NCBI GenBank assembly: GCA_021297855.1
Contig: JAJTHM010000027.1
Coordinates: 1 to 36,434 of the forward strand
Origin: Sphingobacteriales bacterium
GTDB lineage: Bacteria > Bacteroidota > Bacteroidia > Chitinophagales > JADJOU01
DNA length: 36,434 nt
Direction of reading: 5' to 3'
Each line of letters begins with the position of its first letter. Position 1 is the stretch's first letter. A program made the position numbers and the translations under genes. This document shows, one piece after another, positions 15,271 to 22,675 of the stretch. The notes below the pieces were generated by a model. The model saw nothing but the letters and a program-made list of their open reading frames with translations, did not search any database and was not told where the DNA came from.

Positions 15271-15660
15271 ATGAAGAGCAACTTTGCTTTAATAATACCG
15301 ATGAGTATCGTTGGACTAATCTTTTTAGCCGCCTATTTTATGCATAATAATAATAAGATTAAGCAACAATCAGCAGCAAATTTTTATATATCAATTGGTG
15401 GAATAATAAGCAATTATGAACATAAGGGTCGAGGATTAGAAGATTATAAGTTAAAATCTGGAATAGTAGTAATTGGCGATTTTTATTCTATTAACGATTA
15501 TAAACAAGGAAAATCGATTAATGACTCATTTTTTAAACCTAAAAATCAAAAAAAAATTTTTTTATTCAAATATGATTCTTTAAAAAAACGGTACGCCTTA
15601 TATGATGAACTACATTATTATACTATAATTATTGATTCCCCAGCTGGTGCGAGTTTGTAA
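15271..15660 (+). CDS. Orphan single-pass membrane protein
   Basis: 129 residues. One N-terminal membrane segment (about 5-25, ALIIPMSIVGLIFLAAYFM), then a basic, Tyr-rich domain with predicted beta strands (for example KSGIVVIGDFYSI). The hydrophobic segment could be an uncleaved signal anchor, placing the domain in the periplasm. I recognise no family. It lies alone between two ~100-bp direct repeats, and its AT-rich, lysine/asparagine-rich codon choice fits a recently acquired accessory gene. An effector or immunity role is conceivable but unsupported. Confidence 0.6.
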   Translation: MKSNFALIIPMSIVGLIFLAAYFMHNNNKIKQQSAANFYISIGGIISNYEHKGRGLEDYKLKSGIVVIGDFYSINDYKQGKSINDSFFKPKNQKKIFLFKYDSLKKRYALYDELHYYTIIIDSPAGASL

Positions 15661-15830
15661 CCAAAGATTAAATGTTTTCTGTTCGCCGTAGAGCACAGTT
15701 GAAGTCGTGCAGCAGTTCGGCGTATGTCTTTGACTACGTCGAAGTGATAATAAATCTATGATTTATCGAAAAGAGTGTCGGGCGGTTCTCCACTAGCCAG
15801 AGTTGTGCTAAAAGATTTGTACTAAAAAAG
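15661..15830. other. Gene-free segment with a nested hairpin
   Basis: No credible ORF. Around 15683-15723 CGCCG/CGGCG enclose GCAC/GTGC, a two-tier hairpin, unusually GC-rich for this genome. The segment ends in the right ~100-bp direct repeat. Confidence 0.4.
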
Positions 15831-15925
15831 TCTGGCAGAAATTAGTACAACGTATTCTTTGCCAGTAATAAAATGGAATATTAAGATGAAAAGCAAAGAC
15901 ACTTCGTTTATGTCTGCTAGAAGGA
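15831..15925. repeat. ~100-bp direct repeat, right copy
   Basis: Partner of 15122-15221. Here the internal inverted repeat is perfect: CTGGCA (15832-15837) and TGCCAG. The copy ends 17 bp before the stop of the minus-strand gene at 15943. Confidence 0.8.
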
Positions 15926-15942
15926 TAAGAATAAATAATATT

Positions 15943-16998
15943 TTACTTTATATAAAACCTCGATAAATCTAAATCTAGTTCATCATCTTTAGGTCTTTCA
16001 GAAATAGCTATCACTTTAGGTTTTCCTGTTTTTTTGCTGATTTTTATTTTGTGCCATGTTTTGGTATTTGCAGAATTAGAAATTGCCATAGAAGAAGCAT
16101 AAGCACCAAATAATAATCCTTGAATTAAGGCATTAGAATAATCTATAAAAAATGGATTCATTAAACCATTAAAAACTACATTTTTTTGTTTAAAATTTAC
16201 CTTATACCATTTAGATTCTAAATTAACATATACTTGATTATCTATAACTAATGCATAAAAACTATCCTTAAAATAACACTGTTCTAGGCCATTTTTTATG
16301 ACCTTAATTTTTTTATTTTTTGGTTTACAAGAACTTAACGAATCAAATATAATTTCATTTTTCTGTAATAGAAGATCCTGATAGGATGTATAAAATCCTT
16401 GTTTAAGTGCTTGATTTTGATACAGTGGCAGATTTTCAACGACTAAGCTATCATAATTTAACATCTCTTCTAGGGTTGTCGTTTTTATCTCGCTATAATT
16501 AATTTTCGAAGAAAAGTTGATAAACAAAAGCATATAACCCGCACTGTAAGCTACCAATAATTTATCTAATCTTGAACCCTTCACTATTGCTGTGGTATCT
16601 ATAGAATTTAGAAATTTGTACTGATTTTCTATCTTTTCAAAAAGGTCTAAATTAAGCCGAATCATACCTATATAGCTACTCTCACTCGGATTATCCAATA
16701 TTTCGAATTCATTGATGATTAGAGTAAAATTTCTACTTCCTTCGCTCTTTTTATAGTAAACCGCATTCAATTGCTCTTGAAGTGATGGATTGGGTTTGAC
16801 AAAAAATCGTTCAAAGTCAAAGCCCTGACTCATTTTCCCAATATTACTCGTATCAACTCTTCGGTCTATAACCGTGAAATTTATATTGTAGTCCATGTAT
16901 TGCTTGGGGTCTACTTGAAATCTATACGAGATAAAATCTCCTTGAGCTTGAATCTGCGATTGAACTAGAAGTATTGCTACAGTTAAAAAAAGTCTCAT
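15943..16998 (-). CDS. Secreted hypothetical protein
   Basis: 351 residues. Signal peptide MRLFLTVAILLVQSQIQAQG with cleavage likely after QAQ; no lipobox, no T9SS sorting domain. The mature part is mixed alpha/beta with two Cys (CKPKNKKIKVIKNGLEQCYF region) and a Gly/Ala/Ser hydrophobic patch near 290-310. Likely periplasmic or outer-membrane-associated. I recognise no enzyme motif. A -7 box lies 16 bp upstream of its ATG. Confidence 0.72.
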   Translation of the reverse strand: MRLFLTVAILLVQSQIQAQGDFISYRFQVDPKQYMDYNINFTVIDRRVDTSNIGKMSQGFDFERFFVKPNPSLQEQLNAVYYKKSEGSRNFTLIINEFEILDNPSESSYIGMIRLNLDLFEKIENQYKFLNSIDTTAIVKGSRLDKLLVAYSAGYMLLFINFSSKINYSEIKTTTLEEMLNYDSLVVENLPLYQNQALKQGFYTSYQDLLLQKNEIIFDSLSSCKPKNKKIKVIKNGLEQCYFKDSFYALVIDNQVYVNLESKWYKVNFKQKNVVFNGLMNPFFIDYSNALIQGLLFGAYASSMAISNSANTKTWHKIKISKKTGKPKVIAISERPKDDELDLDLSRFYIK

Positions 16999-17013
16999 AA
17001 TCTTACTTTATTT

Positions 17014-17021
17014 CAAAGTTA
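17014..17021 (-). promoter_or_regulatory. -7 box for the secreted hypothetical protein
   Basis: On the minus strand TAACTTTG (17021 to 17014), matching TAnnTTTG, 16 bp before the ATG at 16998. Confidence 0.5.
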
Positions 17022-17065
17022 ACATAAAATTCCTTTCCATTTCTTATAAAATCTTTTTCTTCCCG

Positions 17066-17090
17066 ATGAGTCTCCTGTCAAAGGACTCAT
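17066..17090. other. Hairpin in the promoter-side gap
   Basis: ATGAGTC (17066-17072) and GACTCAT (17084-17090) with an inner CCT/AGG pairing. Sits between two divergent genes; no T-run follows on either strand. Confidence 0.4.
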
Positions 17091-17115
17091 AGAAGTAATG
17101 ACAGAGATGAAAACT

Positions 17116-17161
17116 AGCAGAGTCCCTGTCTGCACAGGCAGGCTCTTCGAGAGACTCTGCT
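17116..17161. repeat. Hairpin carrying the same CCTGTCTG/CAGGCAGG palindrome as the tRNA-Ser array
   Basis: Outer arms AGCAGAGTC (17116-17124) and GACTCTGCT (17153-17161) enclose a palindrome CCTGTCTG-CA-CAGGCAGG (17125-17142). Removing 17125-17143 restores a simple hairpin with a 12-bp perfect stem, so the inner palindrome looks like an insertion. The inner palindrome is the reverse-complement form of the one inserted in each tRNA-Ser T-loop at 1-742, with a shorter centre. Confidence 0.6.
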
Positions 17162-17237
17162 GGAAGTAAAGGTTGATGGTTTTTAATAGAATTCACACTC
17201 TGTGGATGGTTAGTTAAAAACTTAGGTCTTTTTTTTC

Positions 17238-17245
17238 TACATTTG
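17238..17245 (+). promoter_or_regulatory. -7 box for the transketolase half-gene
   Basis: TACATTTG (TAnnTTTG) 20 bp before the ATG at 17266; no perfect -33 TTG. Confidence 0.5.
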
Positions 17246-17265
17246 TCGTAATAGATATTTCCCTT

Positions 17266-18219
17266 ATGAATTTAGACGATATAGTAGTTTTGGGTGAGAA
17301 TGACACGCGATCAGGATTTGGCGATGCCATGACGGTTTTAGCGGATACGCACCCAGAGGTTATTGCCCTTTGTGCAGATTTGACGGACTCTCTGAAATTA
17401 GGCGATTTCAAGAAAAAAGTACCTCAGCGGTTTGTACAGGCTGGAATAGCCGAGGCGAATATGATAGGACTATCTGCAGGACTAGCTATAGCTGGAAAGA
17501 TTCCCTATGCGACCTCTTTTGCTAATTTCGTTACTGGACGAGTTTATGATCAAATACGTCAATCCATAGCCTATTCCAATAAGAATGTCAAAATATGTGC
17601 CTCCCATGCAGGTTTGACCTTGGGTGAAGATGGCGCTACCCATCAAATTCTAGAAGACATAGGTTTGATGCAAATGCTTCCGAACATGACCGTGATTAAT
17701 ACTTGTGACTATAATCAGACCTATCAGGCGACATTGGCGATTGCTGATTTCGATGGACCTGTTTACTTGAGATTTGGTCGTCCGAAAGTGCCTATATTCA
17801 TACCAAAAGACAGTAAATTCGAAATAGGAAAAGCGATCAAACTCTCCGAAGGAAGTGACATAACCATAGTAGCCACAGGCCATTTGGTCTGGGAAGCGAT
17901 AGTCGCTGCAAAGAAGTTAAAAGAAGAAGGAATCTCCGTGGAAGTGATCAATATTCATACGATTAAACCCCTGGATGAACCCGCTATCCTAGAAAGTGTG
18001 TCCAAAACAAAGAAAATAGTGGTTGCAGAAGAGCATCAAAGATTAGGAGGGTTAGCTAGTACGATAGCTTTACTTTTAGCAGAAGAAATGCCTACACCTA
18101 TGTCAATCGTGGCGGTGCAGGACAGTTTTGGAGAGAGTGGCACACCGGCTGAATTGATGAAAAAATATGGACTAGATGCGGATAGTGTCTATGCGGCTTG
18201 TAAGGAAATGCTTGATTAG
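17266..18219 (+). CDS. Transketolase C-terminal subunit (split enzyme)
   Basis: 317 residues: the pyrimidine-binding domain (about 8-170, with QAGIAEANMIGLSAGLAIAG containing the conserved glutamate that activates thiamine diphosphate, and SHAGLTLGEDGATHQILEDI) and the C-terminal transketolase domain (about 185-310). The pyrophosphate-binding N-terminal domain with GDG is missing and must be supplied by a separate gene, as in other split transketolases. Unusually, no such gene lies next to it here. Transketolase moves two-carbon units between sugar phosphates in the pentose phosphate pathway. ATG start with a good promoter; TatD gene follows 67 bp later. Confidence 0.9.
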   Translation: MNLDDIVVLGENDTRSGFGDAMTVLADTHPEVIALCADLTDSLKLGDFKKKVPQRFVQAGIAEANMIGLSAGLAIAGKIPYATSFANFVTGRVYDQIRQSIAYSNKNVKICASHAGLTLGEDGATHQILEDIGLMQMLPNMTVINTCDYNQTYQATLAIADFDGPVYLRFGRPKVPIFIPKDSKFEIGKAIKLSEGSDITIVATGHLVWEAIVAAKKLKEEGISVEVINIHTIKPLDEPAILESVSKTKKIVVAEEHQRLGGLASTIALLLAEEMPTPMSIVAVQDSFGESGTPAELMKKYGLDADSVYAACKEMLD

Positions 18220-18286
18220 TAATTATTAATTTTTAATTCTAAATTTTTAATAGATTTTCAAGCCATAACTAATCTTCTTTAAACTT

Positions 18287-19072
18287 TTGACTTTCAACTA
18301 CCTCATAGATACCCATTCCCATTGCTACCTGCCTTCTATGCTAGAAGATAGAGAGGAATGGATACAGCGTTTAGACAACAATCAAGTAGGAAAAGTATTA
18401 TTACCCAATATAGATTTAGAATCCATAGAGCCCATGCATGCACTCTGTGAAGCTTATCCCAATACCTTCTACCCAATGATGGGCATACATCCCTGCGATG
18501 TCAAGGAAAATTATTTAGGAGTATTAGAAAAAGTCTATACCATTTTAAAAGAAAATCCAGATAGATACTGCGGTGTAGGGGAAATAGGTCTGGATTATCA
18601 CTGGGATTTGACTTTTCAAAAAGAACAGAAGCAAGCCTTGGAAATGCAGTTTGAATGGGCGATAGAATTTGATAAAGCCGTTTCGATTCACAGCCGAAAA
18701 TCCAATCAGGACGTCATCCCCCTGATAACGCAATACGCAAAAAAGGGATTGAAGGGAGTCATGCATTGCTTTTCAGGTTCGATGCAAGAGGCAGAAAAAA
18801 TCATTGCCTGTGGTTTTTATCTCGGCATAGGAGGTGTTCTCACTTATCCTAAATCTGGGTTGCAAGAAGTGATAAAAAATATTGATCTCCAACATATCGT
18901 CTTAGAAACTGATTCTCCCTATCTAGCACCGGTGCCCTATCGTGGCAAACGCAATGAATCTGCTTATGTCAAAGAAATCGCACTCTATTTAGCAGATTTG
19001 AAAGGCATAACCATGGAAGAGGTGGCTGAGAAAACGACGGAAAATGTCATTCAACTATATCAATTAAAGTGA
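18287..19072 (+). CDS. TatD-family metal-dependent hydrolase (DNase)
   Basis: 261 residues, typical for TatD. Metal ligands: DTHSHC (His10, His12), VGEIGLDYHW (Glu), SIHSRKS, MHCFSG, and ETDSPYLAPVPYRGKRNE near the C-terminus. TatD proteins are 3'-5' exonucleases acting on single-stranded or damaged DNA/RNA in the cytoplasm. The start codon appears to be TTG: the frame opens after a TAA at 18266 with no ATG or GTG before the conserved LIDTHSH segment. Alone between the transketolase gene and the toxin-antitoxin pair. Confidence 0.9.
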   Translation: MTFNYLIDTHSHCYLPSMLEDREEWIQRLDNNQVGKVLLPNIDLESIEPMHALCEAYPNTFYPMMGIHPCDVKENYLGVLEKVYTILKENPDRYCGVGEIGLDYHWDLTFQKEQKQALEMQFEWAIEFDKAVSIHSRKSNQDVIPLITQYAKKGLKGVMHCFSGSMQEAEKIIACGFYLGIGGVLTYPKSGLQEVIKNIDLQHIVLETDSPYLAPVPYRGKRNESAYVKEIALYLADLKGITMEEVAEKTTENVIQLYQLK

Positions 19073-19115
19073 TTCAATAATTTTTGTTTTCTTTTAATTT
19101 GTTGGAATTTATTCT

Positions 19116-19123
19116 TATCTTTG
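19116..19123 (+). promoter_or_regulatory. -7 box of the toxin-antitoxin operon
   Basis: TATCTTTG matches TAnnTTTG and ends 20 bp before the ATG at 19144, which supports that ATG over an upstream in-frame TTG at 19084. Confidence 0.55.
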
Positions 19124-19143
19124 TGAGGAATAAATTCAAGGAA

Positions 19144-19371
19144 ATGGAAATTACGGAATTGAAAGAAAAAATTCATTTAGCCATAGATAAGGAAAATGAT
19201 TCAGACAGGTTAGATAGTTATTATCAGTTCATTCAATCCAATGGTGTTTGGAATGATTTATCTTCTGCTGATAAGGAAGAATTAATATATATGGCAGAAA
19301 ACAAAGATGATGTAGAGTGGATAGAACATAGTGTCGTCATGGAACCGCATATAAAATGGCTAGGAAAATAG
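19144..19371 (+). CDS. Probable antitoxin of a RelE/ParE system
   Basis: 75 residues from the ATG at 19144 (MEITELKEKIHLAIDKEND). Small, acidic and helical, with a first helix, a DRLDSYYQFIQSN segment and an acidic tail ending HIKWLGK. An upstream in-frame TTG (19084) would add 20 hydrophobic residues but would place the start before the -7 box, so I reject it. Its end overlaps the toxin start by 16 bp, the usual antitoxin-first order. No familiar DNA-binding motif is obvious. Confidence 0.75.
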   Translation: MEITELKEKIHLAIDKENDSDRLDSYYQFIQSNGVWNDLSSADKEELIYMAENKDDVEWIEHSVVMEPHIKWLGK

Positions 19372-19652
19372 TTTGGTCTAGAAAAGCAAGTCAAAGTTTT
19401 GATAAAATACTTGAATACATTATTTTTAAATTTGGGGAAACATCAGGAATAAAATTTGTTCAAAATGTTGATTTTGTTATCAATCAAATTTCGTTTCATC
19501 CTTTTCTTGGCAAACTAGAAGAATCGCAATATAAATTTAGGTCCATCATTATTTCTAAAAAGACTTCGCTCATATATAGTGTAGAGGTTGATTCAATATT
19601 TGTCTATAACTTTTTTGACCATAGATTGCACCCTAGCAAAAAATTTAAATAA
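19356..19652 (+). CDS. RelE/ParE-family toxin
   Basis: 98 residues, basic, with the ParE/RelE pattern: VWSRKASQSFDKILEYI first helix, FVQNVDFVINQISFHPFLGK, a FRSIIISKKTSLIYSV beta strand and a final IFVYNFFDHRLHP strand. Such toxins poison gyrase (ParE) or cut mRNA on the ribosome (RelE); the sequence does not decide which. Overlaps the antitoxin by 16 bp, so the two are co-translated. Confidence 0.85.
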   Translation: MARKIVWSRKASQSFDKILEYIIFKFGETSGIKFVQNVDFVINQISFHPFLGKLEESQYKFRSIIISKKTSLIYSVEVDSIFVYNFFDHRLHPSKKFK

Positions 19653-19848
19653 ATCTGATTGGCTCTTTTATTCTATTTTGTTAAGAATTATTGCATTTAT
19701 AAAAAAGCAAATGCTTGTCTTGTAATAATAAGTATATTAGTTTCAATAAATATTATTTTTACTCCATAGCAACACCTTTACTTTATAATAAAATAATTAT
19801 AATATTCCAAATATATAAACTGTCCACTAATCACTATATAAACTATTT

Positions 19849-20016
19849 ATGTCCAAATCAATCTACTTCGGCTGGCTTTTTGTCGTTATTTTATTATTTG
19901 TATCTGCCTTGTTTCAGTTTGTCCGCCATGGCTTTGGGTTGAAAACTATTTTAGGTCTAGCGATTGCAATAGTAGGCGTATTTTTCCTTCGTTATTATAA
20001 ATCTAGGATTCATTAG
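19849..20016 (+). CDS. Small two-span membrane protein (55 residues)
   Basis: ATG at 19849, TAG at 20014. The protein has two membrane segments (about 6-24, IYFGWLFVVILLFVSALFQ, and 34-47) joined by a short basic turn (FVRHGFGLK) and a basic C-terminus (LRYYKSRIH), so both ends would face the cytoplasm. Composition and codon use look coding, and the gene fills an otherwise empty gap before gltA. The flanking 19653-19848 is AT-rich with nothing else visible. No family recognised. Confidence 0.65.
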   Translation: MSKSIYFGWLFVVILLFVSALFQFVRHGFGLKTILGLAIAIVGVFFLRYYKSRIH

Positions 20017-20052
20017 AACTTTATAGGGCAAAATTTGTTTTTAAATTGGAAC

Positions 20053-20082
20053 TTGTTTTCCATTTTAAAGTTATTATATTTA
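20053..20082 (+). promoter_or_regulatory. Promoter of gltA
   Basis: TTG at 20053-20055, 19 bp spacer, then TATATTTA at 20075-20082 (one base off TAnnTTTG), 31 bp before the ATG. Good spacing for the Bacteroidota housekeeping sigma factor. Confidence 0.6.
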
Positions 20083-20113
20083 CCACAAAATAAATTTTAC
20101 AACCTAAATCTAT

Positions 20114-21403
20114 ATGTCAAACGTAGCTAAACTAGAGTATAACGGACAGGTATTTGAATTACCTATTATTACAGGCACAGAGAATGAATCTGCAGTGGAC
20201 ATTCGCAAATTGAGAGATACGACAGGATTAGTGACTTTTGACGATGGATATAAAAATACAGGCTCGACTAAGTCTAAGATAACTTTTATCGACGGAGACA
20301 AAGGGATACTTCATTATAGAGGCTACGGCATTGAAGAACTAGCTGAGAAAGCTGAGTTTATGGAAGTGGCTTACCTACTGATCTATGGCAAACTGCCAAA
20401 TGAAGCGGAATATACCGAGTGGAAAAAACAAATGACTAGACATAGTCTAGTGCACGAGGATGTCAAAAAAGTATTCGACGCATATCCTACGGGAGCGCAC
20501 CCTATGGGACAATTGATGACGATGGTCGGTATGATGTCTTCATTCTATCCGAATAGTCAAGATCCACAGAAAATGGAAGAAGATAGAAACTTGACCATAA
20601 TTCGAGTGATGTCTAAGATGCCAAATCTCTGTGCGATGATGTACAAGAAGAGAATAGGTCACCCTGTCATGTATCCAAATAATGCATTGAGATATGTGGA
20701 AGATTATCTATCTATGACCTTTGGCAATCCATGTGAGCAATTTCAGGTAGATCCAGTGATTGCTTCTGCTTTGAATAAATTGCTTATTCTTCATGCGGAT
20801 CATGAACAAAACTGTTCTGCCTCTACCGTGAGAATGGTAGGCTCAGCGGGTACAAATCTTTGGGCTACAATTTCTGCAGGTATAGCGGCTCTCTGGGGAC
20901 CAAGTCATGGAGGAGCTAACCAAGAAGTATTGGAAATGCTTCAAGAGATAAAGGATTCTGGAATTTCTACAAAACAATATGTAGAGAAAGTTAAAAACAA
21001 AGAAGCTGGCGTGAGATTAATGGGCTTTGGGCACAGAGTTTATAAAAACTTTGACCCTCGTGCAACTATCATTAAAAAATCCGCAGATGACGTATTAAAA
21101 AAACTAGGGGTAGTTGACCCACTATTAGATATAGCAATGGAGTTAGAGCAAATGGCCTTAAGCGATAGCTATTTTGTAGAGCGAAAACTTTACCCAAATG
21201 TTGATTTTTACTCAGGTATTATTTATAGAGCATTAGGATATCCTACAGAAATGTTTACCGTTCTCTTTGCTTTAGGACGACTGCCAGGTTGGGTCGCTCA
21301 GTGGAAAGAAATGGTCGAAGAAAAACAACCAATATGTAGACCGCGTCAGATATATACAGGTGAGACACCTAGAAGCTATACAACACTAAAGGATCGAAAG
21401 TAA
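20114..21403 (+). CDS. gltA: Citrate synthase
   Basis: 429 residues, full-length hexameric-type enzyme. Catalytic residues are in place: His265 in WGPSHGGAN, His307 in FGHRVYKNFDPRA and Asp364 in NVDFYSG. HADHEQNCSASTVR (227-240) and PRQIYTG near the C-terminus also match. It condenses oxaloacetate and acetyl-CoA to citrate, the entry to the TCA cycle. First gene of a short operon with the SdpI-like gene (7 bp gap) and lplA. Confidence 0.97.
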   Translation: MSNVAKLEYNGQVFELPIITGTENESAVDIRKLRDTTGLVTFDDGYKNTGSTKSKITFIDGDKGILHYRGYGIEELAEKAEFMEVAYLLIYGKLPNEAEYTEWKKQMTRHSLVHEDVKKVFDAYPTGAHPMGQLMTMVGMMSSFYPNSQDPQKMEEDRNLTIIRVMSKMPNLCAMMYKKRIGHPVMYPNNALRYVEDYLSMTFGNPCEQFQVDPVIASALNKLLILHADHEQNCSASTVRMVGSAGTNLWATISAGIAALWGPSHGGANQEVLEMLQEIKDSGISTKQYVEKVKNKEAGVRLMGFGHRVYKNFDPRATIIKKSADDVLKKLGVVDPLLDIAMELEQMALSDSYFVERKLYPNVDFYSGIIYRALGYPTEMFTVLFALGRLPGWVAQWKEMVEEKQPICRPRQIYTGETPRSYTTLKDRK

Positions 21404-21410
21404 TTATAAA

Positions 21411-21785
21411 ATGGACAAGTTTCAATTCTTACTAACCTTACAAACTATCCTATTCTATGGGATGTTTATGCTAAGTGGACTTTTTCTTAAGTTTTATCCC
21501 CCAACAAAGAATCGATTTTATGGGTTCAGAACTCCTTTAGCCCTAAAGAATGATTACAACTGGTTTTTCGCCCAAAAAACAGCTAGTCATTTAATTCTTA
21601 TTTCTGCTCCTATATTTTTTATTGTTTCTATGCTGATAAAGTTTATGACGGGCTTTATGTTTCAAGCATTTGTTTTATACACCATAATTGATTCATTATT
21701 GCTGATCGTGGCTACAGTTATGATATTTTTCTTAACTCAGGATAAGCTAAGAAGAATGTGGAAGGAGAAGAATAATCTACCATAA
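21411..21785 (+). CDS. SdpI-family small membrane protein
   Basis: 124 residues, three to four membrane segments. Motif NRFYGFRTPLALKNDYNW (34-51) is the SdpI/YhfL signature. In Bacillus SdpI gives immunity to the SdpC killing factor, but the family is wide and most members have no known role. Encoded between gltA and lplA with 7- and 5-bp gaps, so co-transcribed with them. Confidence 0.82.
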   Translation: MDKFQFLLTLQTILFYGMFMLSGLFLKFYPPTKNRFYGFRTPLALKNDYNWFFAQKTASHLILISAPIFFIVSMLIKFMTGFMFQAFVLYTIIDSLLLIVATVMIFFLTQDKLRRMWKEKNNLP

Positions 21786-21790
21786 ACAAA

Positions 21791-22675
21791 ATGAATAGAG
21801 TATTTCACTACTCTGAGTCCAATAACATCTATTACAACCTGGCTCTAGAAGAGTATTTCGTCCGAAATTTTGATTTTGACAGGCAAGAATTATTGCTAAT
21901 CTATATCAATGAACCCTGCATAGTATTAGGTAAAAATCAAAATTTTTTTCAAGAAATTCATCTCTCCTCTTTTTTCGAATCAAACTACAAACTAGCGCGC
22001 AGAATAAGCGGCGGTGGCACAGTGGTGCATGATAGAGGCAATATCAATTTTGCTTTTTTTGAAAAACATCAATTGAAAAATGTTAACAATTACGATAGAT
22101 CTACTGGACGATTAGTAGAAGTGTTAAACGAATTAGGAATTGGCACGGCGATGAATGACCGCAATGCTATCTTATTGAGTAATGGCAAAAAAATAAGCGG
22201 CAGTGCTCAGTTTTCATCAAGTGCTAATATTTTGAGCCATTTGACTTTATTGTTTGATTCAGACTTGGATAAAATAGATACGCTGATACAAAAAAATCCC
22301 TATGCTCTGCAAACCAAAGCTAGCAAGAGTATTCGATCTACGATTGATAATATTGTTAATTATACATCCTTGAATCAAGAAGAATTTATTCAAGAATGTA
22401 TTTCAAAACTTGGTTTTGATGCGAACCTTACGAAAGAATATATAGATGTCCAAGCCATCAATAGACTAATTCTTGAAAAGTATGGCCATCAAGAGTATTA
22501 TTTCGATACAGCAGCGACAGGCATGATTTCCATTCGGGGGATAGAGATTGAAATGGTTAAAGGTAAAATAACCAATATTAATGGGATGAAAGATAGTTCA
22601 ATGTATATAGGTAAACGATTGCTCCCTTCGGAAATACCATTGGATAAATCGATATGGCAAAACCTATTCCACTAA
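21791..22675 (+). CDS. lplA: Lipoate-protein ligase A
   Basis: 294 residues. The lipoate-binding motif RRISGGGTVVHDRGNINFAF (70-89) and the catalytic lysine segment NGKKISGSAQ (Lys134) identify LplA. It activates lipoate with ATP and attaches it to lysines of the E2 and GcvH proteins. The C-terminal accessory domain (about 240-294) is present. Last gene of the gltA operon; its end overlaps the convergent T9SS gene by 12 bp. Confidence 0.92.
   Translation: MNRVFHYSESNNIYYNLALEEYFVRNFDFDRQELLLIYINEPCIVLGKNQNFFQEIHLSSFFESNYKLARRISGGGTVVHDRGNINFAFFEKHQLKNVNNYDRSTGRLVEVLNELGIGTAMNDRNAILLSNGKKISGSAQFSSSANILSHLTLLFDSDLDKIDTLIQKNPYALQTKASKSIRSTIDNIVNYTSLNQEEFIQECISKLGFDANLTKEYIDVQAINRLILEKYGHQEYYFDTAATGMISIRGIEIEMVKGKITNINGMKDSSMYIGKRLLPSEIPLDKSIWQNLFH

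Noticed and set aside
17062-17095. Hammerhead ribozyme (CCGATGAG, stem, GAAG)
   Set aside because: The core lacks CTGATGA and GAAA at conserved positions and there are no matching stems I and III.
19084-19143. Upstream TTG start for the antitoxin
   Set aside because: It would begin before the TATCTTTG promoter box and adds a hydrophobic stretch not expected in an antitoxin.
19715-19942. 75-codon plus-strand reading frame before gltA
   Set aside because: Asn/Ile/Tyr-rich translation of AT-rich DNA; it overlaps the better-supported 55-residue frame in another phase.
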